A DNA stretch of 64,000 nt from Chelonobacter sp050613185 (GCF_050613185.1 NZ_CP192511.1:372001-436000); one strand, 5' to 3'; shown: positions 43,397 to 51,943, numbered from the stretch's first letter. Notes: generated by a model not told the origin, from the letters alone. Made by a program: numbers and translations.

Positions 43397-43404
43397 AACA
43401 CCTC

Positions 43405-45603
43405 TTAGAACAGTTTATTAATTTTTAATTTAAATAGTGCTCGTAATAAAAAACTTCCTATTTTACTTTCTGCAATTCTTATTAGCTCATTTTTATAGCG
43501 AAGATTTTGTATACTATACTGTATTCCTGACAGGTCTTGTTTATCATTAGCAATTCCTAAAGGTGGTAATTCATAAGTCGGATTATTCCAAAAATAACCT
43601 GGACCATTAGATGAAATTAGATTATAAATTTCATTACCATATTCTTTATAGAGTCGGTTATTATTTTTAGAAAGAATATCATATAGATATAAAATCATAT
43701 TTTTATTAAATTGTCGGGACATAGAATTATGTCTAACTCTATACTTAACCAACACTTTAGGGATAGAAAAACCGATGCAACCATTTGATACCATCGCAAG
43801 CCAAGAATCATAATCCTCCATACCATACTCCATATTTGAATGATTAAGACCGAACTCTAAGAAGTCACTCTTACGAACAATACAGAATGCTGACAACATG
43901 TTTGCACAACACATAAATGGCAACTCTGTATTAAAAGTTGGCCATACCCCTTTTCCATTTTCAAAATACTCTAACCAAGAGTATACAAATGAAATATTTG
44001 TAAATCTATCCAGTATTTTTATAGCGCTAGAATAGAAATCTTTATAGACAAGATCATCTGCATCTAAAAATGTAATATATTCTCCTTTTGCATTTACTGC
44101 CCCAACATTTCTAGCATTAGCTAAACCTGAGTTTTGAATATTTATAACTCTTATATCATATCCAATAAAATTATTTTTAATATCCTCAAGCTTCTGCAAA
44201 GAGTCTAAATCTGTAGAACCATCATTAACAATAATAATTTCAAAATCCTCTAAATCAGAAGATAGAGCCGACTCCAGTGTTTCAATTATATATTCTCCTA
44301 AATTATAGTAAGGAATTATTATTGATATTTTCTTATTGTTATATGAATTCTTTAAAACTGGAGTCGAAAGCTTTAATCGTTTTATATACTCAGGTTCTGG
44401 AAAATTTAATTCCGTAGCATTATCGATAACTTTATGATAAAAAGAAATACGAACAGCTAAATTATTACTCAAAAGAGATGATGCCATTACTCTATTCCTA
44501 GCCGCTTCCCCCATCTCTTTAATAGTTTTCAAGTCTAAATTTAAGAAATTTTGCAACTCATTTTCGAAAGAATTTTGCTTATCCCAATCAAATATAAAAC
44601 CAGCAGTCCTATCATTACCAACCATTTCAGCTTGCCCACCACTTATAGATGCTAAAATAGGCTTCCCTAACATCATTGAGGTGACACAAGTATAAGGATA
44701 GTTTTCATACAGGGATGGTATAATAACAACATTCAATTGACTAATTTCATGATGTAGATTTTCTGGTGGCATATTGTCTTTAACTACCAAATAACCCAAT
44801 TCTATCCATTTAGAATATTTTTCCAGTAAGTATTTCTTCAAATATACTTGTTTAGGATAAAAGAATGTATCTCCACCAATCATGCAGAGCTTAAATTTTA
44901 TATTATTTTCCCACATTTTTGAAATATGACTAAGTAATTGAACAACACCTTTCCTATATTCAAACCTACCTATATATAAAAAATCATATTCAATATTTTT
45001 AGTACTACTTCTTATTTCATCAAATGGTAATGGAATAATTTCTATCGAATTCTTAATATCTAATTCATCTCGAATTTTCTTGGCTAAAAATTGGCTTTGA
45101 GTTAATAACGCATCTGCACTATTAATAGCAAACTTTTCCATTTGCCCAATCCAATAATTTGAGAACTTATATCTAGGTTCTTGATTAATTTTCATTAGTT
45201 CAAATATCGGTGTATGCATATGAACAACTATTTTTAAATTTTGAAAGCAATCCTCTAAGGCAAATCTGCGTTGAAAAAGATAATAACCTAAAGCATTATA
45301 TTCTTGGACTTCTATTAAATCTGGTTTACCTTCTTTTTTAATCAATCCTTCAACAACATCAGAAATTTGATATGACAAGGCAGCCCAATATCCCAAAGCT
45401 GAGTAAATAGGATGCTCCATATGTTTAAAACGAAGCACACGATAATTAGAATTAATATTCTCTACTTCATCTGAGTCACCTCTAGTTATTACAGTAACCT
45501 CATGCTCAAGCTGAGATAGCCCTAAACAAATTTGCTTAATATAAGTAGATATACCACCACCAAAACTTGGTGGAAACTCAGATGTTAAAAACCAAATTTT
45601 CAT
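43405..45603 (-). CDS. Two-domain glycosyltransferase (GT4 then GT2)
   Basis: 732 aa with the reverse domain order of the other large transferase. Residues 1-385 are GT4: IWFLTSEFPPSFGGGISTYI, DLIEVQEYNALGYYL, DFLYIGRFEYRKGVVQLL, and EMVG-type end PSLYENYPYTCVTSMMLGKP. Residues about 430-700 are GT2: KISIIIPYYNLGEYIIETLE, DFEIIIVNDGSTDLDSL, GLANARNVGAVNAKGEYITF then LDADD (metal site). It should add two sugars to the growing chain. I start at ATG 45603 (TTGGAGAATAAT upstream). AT-rich, no uptake signal. Its leader holds a pentanucleotide repeat that may alter expression. Confidence 0.85.
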   Translation of the reverse strand: MKIWFLTSEFPPSFGGGISTYIKQICLGLSQLEHEVTVITRGDSDEVENINSNYRVLRFKHMEHPIYSALGYWAALSYQISDVVEGLIKKEGKPDLIEVQEYNALGYYLFQRRFALEDCFQNLKIVVHMHTPIFELMKINQEPRYKFSNYWIGQMEKFAINSADALLTQSQFLAKKIRDELDIKNSIEIIPLPFDEIRSSTKNIEYDFLYIGRFEYRKGVVQLLSHISKMWENNIKFKLCMIGGDTFFYPKQVYLKKYLLEKYSKWIELGYLVVKDNMPPENLHHEISQLNVVIIPSLYENYPYTCVTSMMLGKPILASISGGQAEMVGNDRTAGFIFDWDKQNSFENELQNFLNLDLKTIKEMGEAARNRVMASSLLSNNLAVRISFYHKVIDNATELNFPEPEYIKRLKLSTPVLKNSYNNKKISIIIPYYNLGEYIIETLESALSSDLEDFEIIIVNDGSTDLDSLQKLEDIKNNFIGYDIRVINIQNSGLANARNVGAVNAKGEYITFLDADDLVYKDFYSSAIKILDRFTNISFVYSWLEYFENGKGVWPTFNTELPFMCCANMLSAFCIVRKSDFLEFGLNHSNMEYGMEDYDSWLAMVSNGCIGFSIPKVLVKYRVRHNSMSRQFNKNMILYLYDILSKNNNRLYKEYGNEIYNLISSNGPGYFWNNPTYELPPLGIANDKQDLSGIQYSIQNLRYKNELIRIAESKIGSFLLRALFKLKINKLF

Positions 45604-45686
45604 ATTATTCTCCAACAATTCTTTTAATAACTTTATGTAAAAAATCAATTTTATTTTTTAAAAAAGTATTTTCATCCCGTGTATTA

Positions 45687-45730
45687 TTCAGTTCAGTTCA
45701 GTTCAGTTCAGTTCAGTTCAGTTCAGTTCA
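45687..45730. repeat. Pentanucleotide tandem repeat (GTTCA on plus, TGAAC on minus)
   Basis: TTCA followed by eight perfect copies of GTTCA, 44 bp. It lies between the wzt stop (45732) and the start of the GT4-GT2 gene (45603), in untranslated RNA: stop codons separate it from both frames. Perfect short repeats are prone to slippage. Confidence 0.95.
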
Positions 45731-45731
45731 A

Positions 45732-46481
45732 TTAGACTATTTTTATTAAATCATTATACAATTGAGAAACATAATTACTTCTTCCAGACTCAATTATAGA
45801 TCCATGCTGAAGTAAAACTGAATATTCACATAACTCATTTACTTGTTCTATAGAGTGAGATACAAAAAGCAATGTTGTTCCATCTGACAACATATTATTC
45901 ATTCGTATTTTACATTTTTCTTGGAATGCTGCATCACCTACAGCCAATACTTCATCAACGATAAGAATATCTGGTTTAACAATTGTTGCAATTGCAAACC
46001 CTAAACGCGATGCCATTCCCGATGAAAAGTTTTTTATTGGTGTATCGATAAAATTTTCTAATTCAGCAAAATCAATAATTTCATCAAAATGCTTTTCCAT
46101 AAAAGATTTTTTATACCCCAGTAGTGCCCCATTTAGAAAGATATTTTCTTTAGCAGTCAACTCCCCATCAAAGCCAGCCCCTAGTTCAATTAATGGGGCA
46201 ATAGTACCATTTACTTCAACGCTACCTTTGTAAGGGGTTAAAATACCGCAAATCAATTTTAGCAATGTGGATTTTCCCGATCCATTAACGCCCAACAGCC
46301 CCCAAGACTCTCCTCTTTTTATTTCGAGATTAATGTCTTTTAATGCCAGAAACTCTTCAAACATTAATTGCCCTTTTAGCATTTTTATTACATAATCCTT
46401 TAAACCACTATAATTTTCTGTTGATTTATTAAAGCGAACTGTGGCATTGCACACTTTAATAACAGTATCACTATTTTTCAT
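45732..46481 (-). CDS. wzt: Polysaccharide ABC exporter, ATP-binding protein (Wzt/KpsT-like)
   Basis: Energises export of the finished polysaccharide across the inner membrane. The 249 aa carry Walker A GVNGSGKSTLLKLI, Q loop GTIAPLIELGAGFDGELTA, signature FSSGMASRLGFAI, Walker B PDILIVDEVLAVGD and switch His in LLFVSHS. There is no C-terminal carbohydrate-binding domain, so it belongs to the shorter type that does not recognise a chain-end cap. It overlaps wzm by 4 bp (ATGA). Low GC. Confidence 0.9.
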   Translation of the reverse strand: MKNSDTVIKVCNATVRFNKSTENYSGLKDYVIKMLKGQLMFEEFLALKDINLEIKRGESWGLLGVNGSGKSTLLKLICGILTPYKGSVEVNGTIAPLIELGAGFDGELTAKENIFLNGALLGYKKSFMEKHFDEIIDFAELENFIDTPIKNFSSGMASRLGFAIATIVKPDILIVDEVLAVGDAAFQEKCKIRMNNMLSDGTTLLFVSHSIEQVNELCEYSVLLQHGSIIESGRSNYVSQLYNDLIKIV

Positions 46482-47269
46482 ATATATAAAATAAAACTAT
46501 CCTGTCGTTTATTAAAATACCAAGCCCCAAAAAATAAGATGAGAAGTGCTAAAATACTACCTAATAGCATTGTACTAGAATCGGGTATTTTTGCATATAA
46601 AATAACACCTCTAAACTGTTCTATATATTGATACATTGGATTTATCGTTGTATATATTAATCTATAAGATTCCGGAATAATTGTGATTGGATAAAATATT
46701 GGCGTTAGATACATCCACATGGTCACAAAAACGCCCCATAAATACTGTATATCTCGAAAAAAAACTGTTATTGCTGCAAGAAATAATCCTAACCCGAGAC
46801 AGAAAATAAATAATTGCAATAAAATTATAGGAATAGCTAAAATAGCCCAAGACCATGGAGTTCCTGTAATCAGCATGACAAGTAATAATGCTGCTAGTGA
46901 AAAAATTAAGTTAACTAAAGAGCTTCCAACTTTGGAAATTGTAAAAATATATTTTGGAACATATGTTTTTTTGATTAATGAAGCATTGCCAACGATTGAT
47001 AAAACAGAGATATTTGTTGCCTCTGCCATAAAACCAAATAATATTTGTCCTGTCAATAAGTAAACAGGGAAGTTAGGAATATCAAACCGAAATAAGTTGG
47101 AAAATACAATAACTAATACGACCATCAACATTAATGGATTTAGAATACTCCATAAATAACCTAAATAACTTCTACGATATTTAAGTTTAATATCTCTTAT
47201 GATCAACTGCTTTAACAGTTCATCAAAAGCATAAAACCGTTTAAATTTATCTATTAATTTTTTTAGCAT
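46478..47269 (-). CDS. wzm: Polysaccharide ABC exporter, permease (ABC-2 type)
   Basis: Membrane partner of Wzt. The 263 aa have about six hydrophobic segments, beginning with FAFDELLKQLIIRDIKLKYRRSYLG and LGYLWSILNPLMLMVVLVIVF, the hallmark of ABC-2 O-antigen and capsule permeases, and ending SFILYI. ATG 47269 overlaps the rmlC stop by 7 bp. Presence of Wzm/Wzt and absence of Wzy and Wzx in the locus show ABC-dependent assembly. Confidence 0.9.
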   Translation of the reverse strand: MLKKLIDKFKRFYAFDELLKQLIIRDIKLKYRRSYLGYLWSILNPLMLMVVLVIVFSNLFRFDIPNFPVYLLTGQILFGFMAEATNISVLSIVGNASLIKKTYVPKYIFTISKVGSSLVNLIFSLAALLLVMLITGTPWSWAILAIPIILLQLFIFCLGLGLFLAAITVFFRDIQYLWGVFVTMWMYLTPIFYPITIIPESYRLIYTTINPMYQYIEQFRGVILYAKIPDSSTMLLGSILALLILFFGAWYFNKRQDSFILYI

Positions 47270-47808
47270 AAAAATAATTTCGCCTTGCTTAATTCATTAC
47301 CTAGAAGATCTTTTCGCGACAAACTCGGTTCACCCTCTAACGGCCATTCAATTCCAACTGTTGGGTCATTCCACAAAAGAGAATATTCGGCTTTTGGGTT
47401 ATAGTAATCCGTACACTTATAATGTATATCAGCTTCATCACTCATCACATAAAAGCCATGCGCAAAGCCTTCCGGCACCCAGAGTTGGCGTTTATTTTCA
47501 GCCGATAAAATTTCACCAATCCATTTGCCAAACGTTGGTGAATTTTTACGTAAATCAACGGTAACATCAAAAACTTCACCGAAAATAACCCGCACTAATT
47601 TACCCTGCGTATTCTCAGTTTGGTAATGTAAACCACGCAGCACACCTTTTACTGATTTCGAATGATTTTCTTGAACAAAAGTGCGGTCGCAAATGTTTTG
47701 TTTAAACCACTCATCGCGAAAAGTTTCCATAAAAAAGCCGCGCTCATCACCAAAAACTTGTGGTTCAAGCAGTTTGACATCAGGAATTGTGGTTTCAATA
47801 ATTTTCAT
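47263..47808 (-). CDS. rmlC: dTDP-4-dehydrorhamnose 3,5-epimerase
   Basis: Third step of dTDP-L-rhamnose synthesis. Cupin of 181 aa with the RmlC motifs: PQVFGDERGFFMETF, VLRGLHYQ holding the catalytic His near residue 62, VFDVTVDLRKNSPTFGKW, VPEGFAHGFYV, and YKCTDYYNP. Start ATG 47808 overlaps the RelA-like gene by 4 bp (ATGA), so the two are translated together. The order rmlD-relA-like-rmlC is unusual. Confidence 0.95.
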   Translation of the reverse strand: MKIIETTIPDVKLLEPQVFGDERGFFMETFRDEWFKQNICDRTFVQENHSKSVKGVLRGLHYQTENTQGKLVRVIFGEVFDVTVDLRKNSPTFGKWIGEILSAENKRQLWVPEGFAHGFYVMSDEADIHYKCTDYYNPKAEYSLLWNDPTVGIEWPLEGEPSLSRKDLLGNELSKAKLFLC

Positions 47809-48377
47809 TTTGATCCTTGCTTCACAAAATTTCGTTTATATTTTCTATGACTTTGAATATTTCTTTCCGCATCTTTTTTATCCCAAACTTGTAATTCCCA
47901 GGGATAATAGAAATTGCTGGTATTTTTAAAGTAAATATGGATACCAATATACTCCTCTTTATCTCTTAAATACCAATTTTTTAAGCCATATTTTTCTTTC
48001 CAAACATCTAAGTTATCCATTATTTTCGTTATATCATCAGTATCCACGATAACTCTTGCGCCAAAAATATCATTCAAAATACTGTTAACCGGAAAACCTT
48101 CGCTACGTTGTTTGAATCGTTCAATTTTATCCAAGATAGATTCTGATGTTTTTACCCGATAAAAATAGGCAATATCATATAAATCGGCTCGATAAAGATA
48201 ATCATTGATTGATTCGTGTAAATTCAGGCGGTAAGCCAAAATATGCTCAACCGGTACTTTATCAAAAGTATGCTTTAAATTTACCTTTTCAATTTTTTCG
48301 GTTTCAAAATAATCTTCTGAAAACGCAAGATGAACTTTATTTATTTCATCTATTAATCTTTCAACTTTTTTTAGCAT
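47805..48377 (-). CDS. Stand-alone RelA/SpoT-type nucleotidyltransferase-fold protein
   Basis: 190 aa with the features of a (p)ppGpp synthetase domain and no HD hydrolase, TGS or ACT domain. R74-V-K76 followed by K84 (YRVKTSESILDK) keeps the Arg, Lys and eight-residue spacing of the ATP-binding helix. NDIFGARVIV has the metal Asp103. EYIGIHIYF matches the GYRSIH segment. WELQVW has the metal Glu161. SHRKYK corresponds to the AHWKYK end. It could make an alarmone, or belong to toxin branches of this fold that pyrophosphorylate adenosine or tRNA; nothing in the sequence decides. It sits between rmlD (19-bp gap) and rmlC (4-bp overlap). AT-rich, with no uptake signal, so probably acquired. Confidence 0.75.
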   Translation of the reverse strand: MLKKVERLIDEINKVHLAFSEDYFETEKIEKVNLKHTFDKVPVEHILAYRLNLHESINDYLYRADLYDIAYFYRVKTSESILDKIERFKQRSEGFPVNSILNDIFGARVIVDTDDITKIMDNLDVWKEKYGLKNWYLRDKEEYIGIHIYFKNTSNFYYPWELQVWDKKDAERNIQSHRKYKRNFVKQGSK

Positions 48378-48396
48378 AATTTAGATACCAGTAAAA

Positions 48397-49272
48397 TTAG
48401 CCATACGCTTTAATATTTTTTAACGCCTTTTGCCAATCGCTTGGTTTAATCCCAAAAGTACGGTTAATTTTATCTAAATTTAAACGTGAATTTGCCGGGC
48501 GTTTTGCGGGAGTTGGATAATCCGCTGTTGTAATACTATTCAAGGCAGGTTTTTTCACCAGAGTACCTTGCTGTTCCGCTTCAGCAAAAATGGCTTGCGC
48601 AAATTCGAACCAACTCACATAAGGCTTGCCAGTATAGTGATAAACACCGAACTCTACTTGTTCATCATGAATAATTTTATTAGCTATAGTAATCACTGTG
48701 GCGGCAATATCACCGGCATAAGTCGGTCCGCCAATCTGATCACCTACTATACCTATTGTGTCGCGCTCTTTTGCCAAGCGTAGCATGGTTTTCACAAAGT
48801 TATTACCATGTTCGCCAAACACCCAAGCAGTGCGTAGAATTATCGATTTTTCACAGTATTGTTGAACGGCAATTTCACCCTCTAATTTGGTTTTACCGTA
48901 GACACCTTGCGGATCGGTGGGATCCGTTTCGAGATACTCACCACTGCCCTGCCCATCAAATACATAATCCGTAGAAATATGTAAAATTGCGGCATTCACT
49001 GCATTTGCGGCTTCGGCAAGATATTTTGGACCATTAACATTAATCGCTTGCGAGAGCTCAATTTCACTTTCCGCACGATCAACCGCGGTATGTGCTGCGG
49101 CATTAATAATCACATCGGGCTGAAAAGTTTTGACGGTTTCGAATACCGCACTTCGGTCGGTAATATCTAATTCTTCACGATCAACCGCTAAAATTTCTGC
49201 CTTACCTGTGAGTTGCTCAACCAAGTGGCTTCCCACTTGCCCACGGCTACCTGTGATTAAAATTTTTGCCAT
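48397..49272 (-). CDS. rmlD: dTDP-4-dehydrorhamnose reductase
   Basis: Last step to dTDP-L-rhamnose, using NADPH. SDR of 291 aa: ILITGSRGQVGSHLVEQL Rossmann start, DVIINAAAHTAVDRAE, HISTDYVFDG with Thr-Asp-Tyr, Tyr-x3-Lys as YGKTKLEGE, RTAWVFG, and the substrate loop PTPAKRPANSRL. It overlaps rmlA by one base (TAATG). GC content and an uptake signal (49146) are like the core genome. Confidence 0.95.
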   Translation of the reverse strand: MAKILITGSRGQVGSHLVEQLTGKAEILAVDREELDITDRSAVFETVKTFQPDVIINAAAHTAVDRAESEIELSQAINVNGPKYLAEAANAVNAAILHISTDYVFDGQGSGEYLETDPTDPQGVYGKTKLEGEIAVQQYCEKSIILRTAWVFGEHGNNFVKTMLRLAKERDTIGIVGDQIGGPTYAGDIAATVITIANKIIHDEQVEFGVYHYTGKPYVSWFEFAQAIFAEAEQQGTLVKKPALNSITTADYPTPAKRPANSRLNLDKINRTFGIKPSDWQKALKNIKAYG

Positions 49273-50144
49273 TATTTTCCATCCTTGACTAAGCGAATTA
49301 AATACTGCCCATATTCATTTTTACTTAGCGGTTTGGCTAGCTCCAATATTTGCGCTGTGGTCAGCCAGCCATTACGCCATGCGATTTCTTCTAAACAAGC
49401 CACCTGTAAATCTTGAATGTGTTGCACCGTGCGCACAAACGAAGCCGCTTCGTGCAGGCTTTCGTGCGTGCCGGTGTCGAGCCAGGCAAAACCACGTCCT
49501 AACAATTGAACATTGAGCGAGCCGTCTTCCAGATACATTTGATTAATCGAGGTGATTTCCAGTTCGCCACGGTCAGAAGGTTTAACCTGTTTGGCGAATT
49601 CCACCACGCGGTTGTCATAAAAATATAAACCGGTCACCGCCCAGTCTGATTTCGGTTGCGTTGGTTTTTCTTCAATTGATAAGGCTTTGTAATTATTATC
49701 AAATTCGACCACGCCAAAACGTTCCGGATCTTTCACTTGATAAGCAAACACGGTTGCGCCGGTTTCTTTGCCGACCGCACTTTGCAATAACGGTGTGAAT
49801 GATTGCCCGAAAAAGATATTATCACCTAACACGAGACAGCAACTGTCGCCGTCTATAAATTCTTCGCCGATTAAAAATGCTTGTGCCAAACCGTCGGGAC
49901 TGGCTTGAATCGCATATTGCAAATTAATGCCAAAATCACTACCGTCGCCCAATAAACGTTTGAAACTGTCGTTATCTTCCGGGGTGGTGATGATTAAAAC
50001 GTCACGAATACCCGCTAACATCAATACCGAAAGCGGATAATAAATCATCGGTTTATCGTAAACCGGCAATAGTTGTTTCGATACGCCGCGGGTAATCGGA
50101 TATAAACGCGTGCCGGAACCGCCGGCTAAAATAATCCCTTTCAT
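49272..50144 (-). CDS. rmlA: Glucose-1-phosphate thymidylyltransferase
   Basis: First step: dTTP plus glucose-1-phosphate to dTDP-glucose; feedback inhibited by dTDP-rhamnose in the family. The 290 aa show GIILAGGSGTRLYPIT, SKQLLPVYDKPMIYYPLSVL, LVLGDNIFFG with the metal Asp, EEKPTQPKSDWAVTGLYFYD, and FAWLDTGTHESL. It starts at ATG 50144, 14 bp after the VapC-like gene. Contains an uptake signal at 49774. Confidence 0.97.
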   Translation of the reverse strand: MKGIILAGGSGTRLYPITRGVSKQLLPVYDKPMIYYPLSVLMLAGIRDVLIITTPEDNDSFKRLLGDGSDFGINLQYAIQASPDGLAQAFLIGEEFIDGDSCCLVLGDNIFFGQSFTPLLQSAVGKETGATVFAYQVKDPERFGVVEFDNNYKALSIEEKPTQPKSDWAVTGLYFYDNRVVEFAKQVKPSDRGELEITSINQMYLEDGSLNVQLLGRGFAWLDTGTHESLHEAASFVRTVQHIQDLQVACLEEIAWRNGWLTTAQILELAKPLSKNEYGQYLIRLVKDGK

Positions 50145-50157
50145 ATAAAATACCCAA

Positions 50158-50565
50158 TTAATCTGCTAAAATATTTGCATTAGGTAAAAATGATTTTTCA
50201 TACTTTAAAATTGTCTGATCTGCCGTAATAAAATATAAGCTTTCTGTCTCTGCCTGTGCCAGTAACATTCTATCGAAGGGATCTCGATGAATATATTCCA
50301 ATTGTTTCAAATGAAAAATATGTTCAGGAATCAATGGTAGCAATTTGAAACCATTCTCTTTTAATTGTAAAACAAGCTCTTCAGGGTTAATAATAAAATG
50401 CGGTTTATCTAAATTTGACTTAATCGCAATTTCCCAAATGCTCACAATACTGAAATACAATTCATTTTGTAAATCTGTTAATAAATCAATACTTTCAGGT
50501 TTTAGCTTCTTTATATTTCCTTGCGCATACCAAATCAAAATATGACTATCGAGTAGAATTTTCAT
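50158..50565 (-). CDS. PIN-domain toxin, VapC-like
   Basis: 135 aa PIN-domain protein, a family of Mg-dependent ribonucleases that cut tRNA or rRNA when freed of antitoxin. The acidic catalytic set is visible: Asp in KILLDSHILIWY, Glu in SIVSIWEIAIKS, Asp in HRDPFDRMLLAQA, and Asp in YFITADQTILKY. I start at ATG 50565 with GAGGG 5 bases upstream; the frame is open to 50613 inside the antitoxin. It overlaps the antitoxin gene by 20 bp. Located between rmlB and rmlA, in the same direction. Confidence 0.82.
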   Translation of the reverse strand: MKILLDSHILIWYAQGNIKKLKPESIDLLTDLQNELYFSIVSIWEIAIKSNLDKPHFIINPEELVLQLKENGFKLLPLIPEHIFHLKQLEYIHRDPFDRMLLAQAETESLYFITADQTILKYEKSFLPNANILAD

Positions 50566-50821
50566 ATTTTCCCTCAAACATTTCAGCAATTTCATCTGAA
50601 TAAATTTCATCAAAATTATCTGGTATCTGAATTTTTCCTTTCATAAAACCAAAATTTCGACGATTGTTTGATGGAGCAATATCTTGGTTAAAAGGTTGAG
50701 AGGATAGTGTCAAACTTCCCTTATGATCACTATATAAATACATTTCATCCACATCATATTCAATCGGCAAGATGATAATACGTTGATTGCCATTTCTTAA
50801 AACCGGAATAATTTGTTGCAT
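50546..50821 (-). CDS. VapB-like antitoxin of the PIN-domain toxin
   Basis: 91 aa, immediately upstream of and overlapping the VapC-like gene. The N-terminal half (IIPVLRNGNQRIIILPIEYD) resembles an AbrB-like or similar DNA-binding strand region. The C-terminal NFGFMKGKIQIPDNFDEIYS followed by EIAEMFEGK resembles the DUF2281-type antitoxin tail that binds PIN toxins (small G-x-x-KGK-I-x-PDDFDE pattern). A strong AAGGAGG precedes ATG 50821. It begins 19 bp after rmlB's stop, so transcription may come from the rml operon as well as from its own promoter. Confidence 0.75.
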   Translation of the reverse strand: MQQIIPVLRNGNQRIIILPIEYDVDEMYLYSDHKGSLTLSSQPFNQDIAPSNNRRNFGFMKGKIQIPDNFDEIYSDEIAEMFEGKYENSTR

Positions 50822-50839
50822 ATGTACCTCCTTAATAAT

Positions 50840-51904
50840 TTAAGATGATAACCCTAAACGCTCACCTTGATAAGAGCCATCTAACACTCGGCTCCACCAT
50901 TTCTTATTATTCAAATACCATTCCACGGTTTTACGAATGCCGGATTCAAAGGTTTCCTGTGGTTGCCAGCCTAGCTCGCGCCCAATTTTGGCTGCGTCAA
51001 TCGCATAGCGCACATCATGTCCAGGGCGGTCAGTCACGTAGGTGATTAAATCTTGATACTGCGCTACACCTTGCGGTTTATTAGGCACAAGTTCTTCTAA
51101 TAAGTTACAAATGGTTTTCACTACTTCAATATTGGCTTTTTCATTGTGTCCGCCAATGTTGTAGGTTTCGCCAATCTCGCCCTCTGTCACCACTTTATAC
51201 AGTGCACGTGCGTGATCTTCCACAAACAACCAATCGCGAATTTGCATGCCATTACCATAAACCGGCAGCGGCTTACCATCGAGCGCATTTAAGATCATCA
51301 ATGGAATCAGTTTTTCAGGAAAATGGAAAGGACCATAATTGTTAGAGCAGTTAGTCACAATTGTTGGGAAGCCGTAAGTGCGCAACCACGCACGCACCAA
51401 ATGATCGCTTGAGGCTTTGGAAGCGGAATAGGGGCTGCTTGGGGCATAAGGCGTTGTTTCAGTGAATAAATCGTCCGTGCCTTCTAAATCGCCATACACT
51501 TCATCGGTGGAAATATGATGAAAGCGGAACGCGGATTTGCGAGTTTCATCAAGACCGCTCCAATAGGCTCTCGCCACTTCAAGCAAGGTATAAGTGCCGA
51601 CGATATTGGTTTCAATGAAAGCGGCGGGACCGTCAATCGAACGATCAACGTGGCTTTCTGCTGCAAGGTGCATCACCGCATCGGGTTGATGCTGCCGGAA
51701 AACGCGCTCAAGTGCGGTCTTGTCACAAATATCGACTTGTGCAAAGGCATAACGTGGATTTTCAGCAATGTTTGCCAACGATTCTAAATTACCCGCATAA
51801 GTTAATTTATCAACATTGATAACGCTATCATGGGTATGATTAATGATATGACGCACCACAGCAGAACCGATAAAGCCAGCCCCACCAGTAACTAGAATTT
51901 TCAT
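50840..51904 (-). CDS. rmlB: dTDP-glucose 4,6-dehydratase
   Basis: Second step of dTDP-rhamnose synthesis. Extended SDR of 354 aa: KILVTGGAGFIGSAVVRHII, MHLAAESHVDRSIDGPAAF, HISTDEVYGDL with the Asp-Glu pair of dehydratases, PYSASKASSDHLVRAW (Tyr-x3-Lys), TNCSNNYGP, and RDWLFVEDHARAL. The first gene of the operon in transcription order; an octamer repeat lies 40 bp upstream of ATG 51904. One uptake signal (51710). Confidence 0.97.
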   Translation of the reverse strand: MKILVTGGAGFIGSAVVRHIINHTHDSVINVDKLTYAGNLESLANIAENPRYAFAQVDICDKTALERVFRQHQPDAVMHLAAESHVDRSIDGPAAFIETNIVGTYTLLEVARAYWSGLDETRKSAFRFHHISTDEVYGDLEGTDDLFTETTPYAPSSPYSASKASSDHLVRAWLRTYGFPTIVTNCSNNYGPFHFPEKLIPLMILNALDGKPLPVYGNGMQIRDWLFVEDHARALYKVVTEGEIGETYNIGGHNEKANIEVVKTICNLLEELVPNKPQGVAQYQDLITYVTDRPGHDVRYAIDAAKIGRELGWQPQETFESGIRKTVEWYLNNKKWWSRVLDGSYQGERLGLSS

Positions 51905-51943
51905 AAATACCTGCTTTCAAAATGTGAATAGAGAATGATCTAC

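Noticed and set aside
45567..45749. Plus-strand ORF with repeated SSVQF peptide
   Set aside because: It is the translation of the pentamer repeat across the start of a real minus-strand gene; no ribosome-binding site or similarity.
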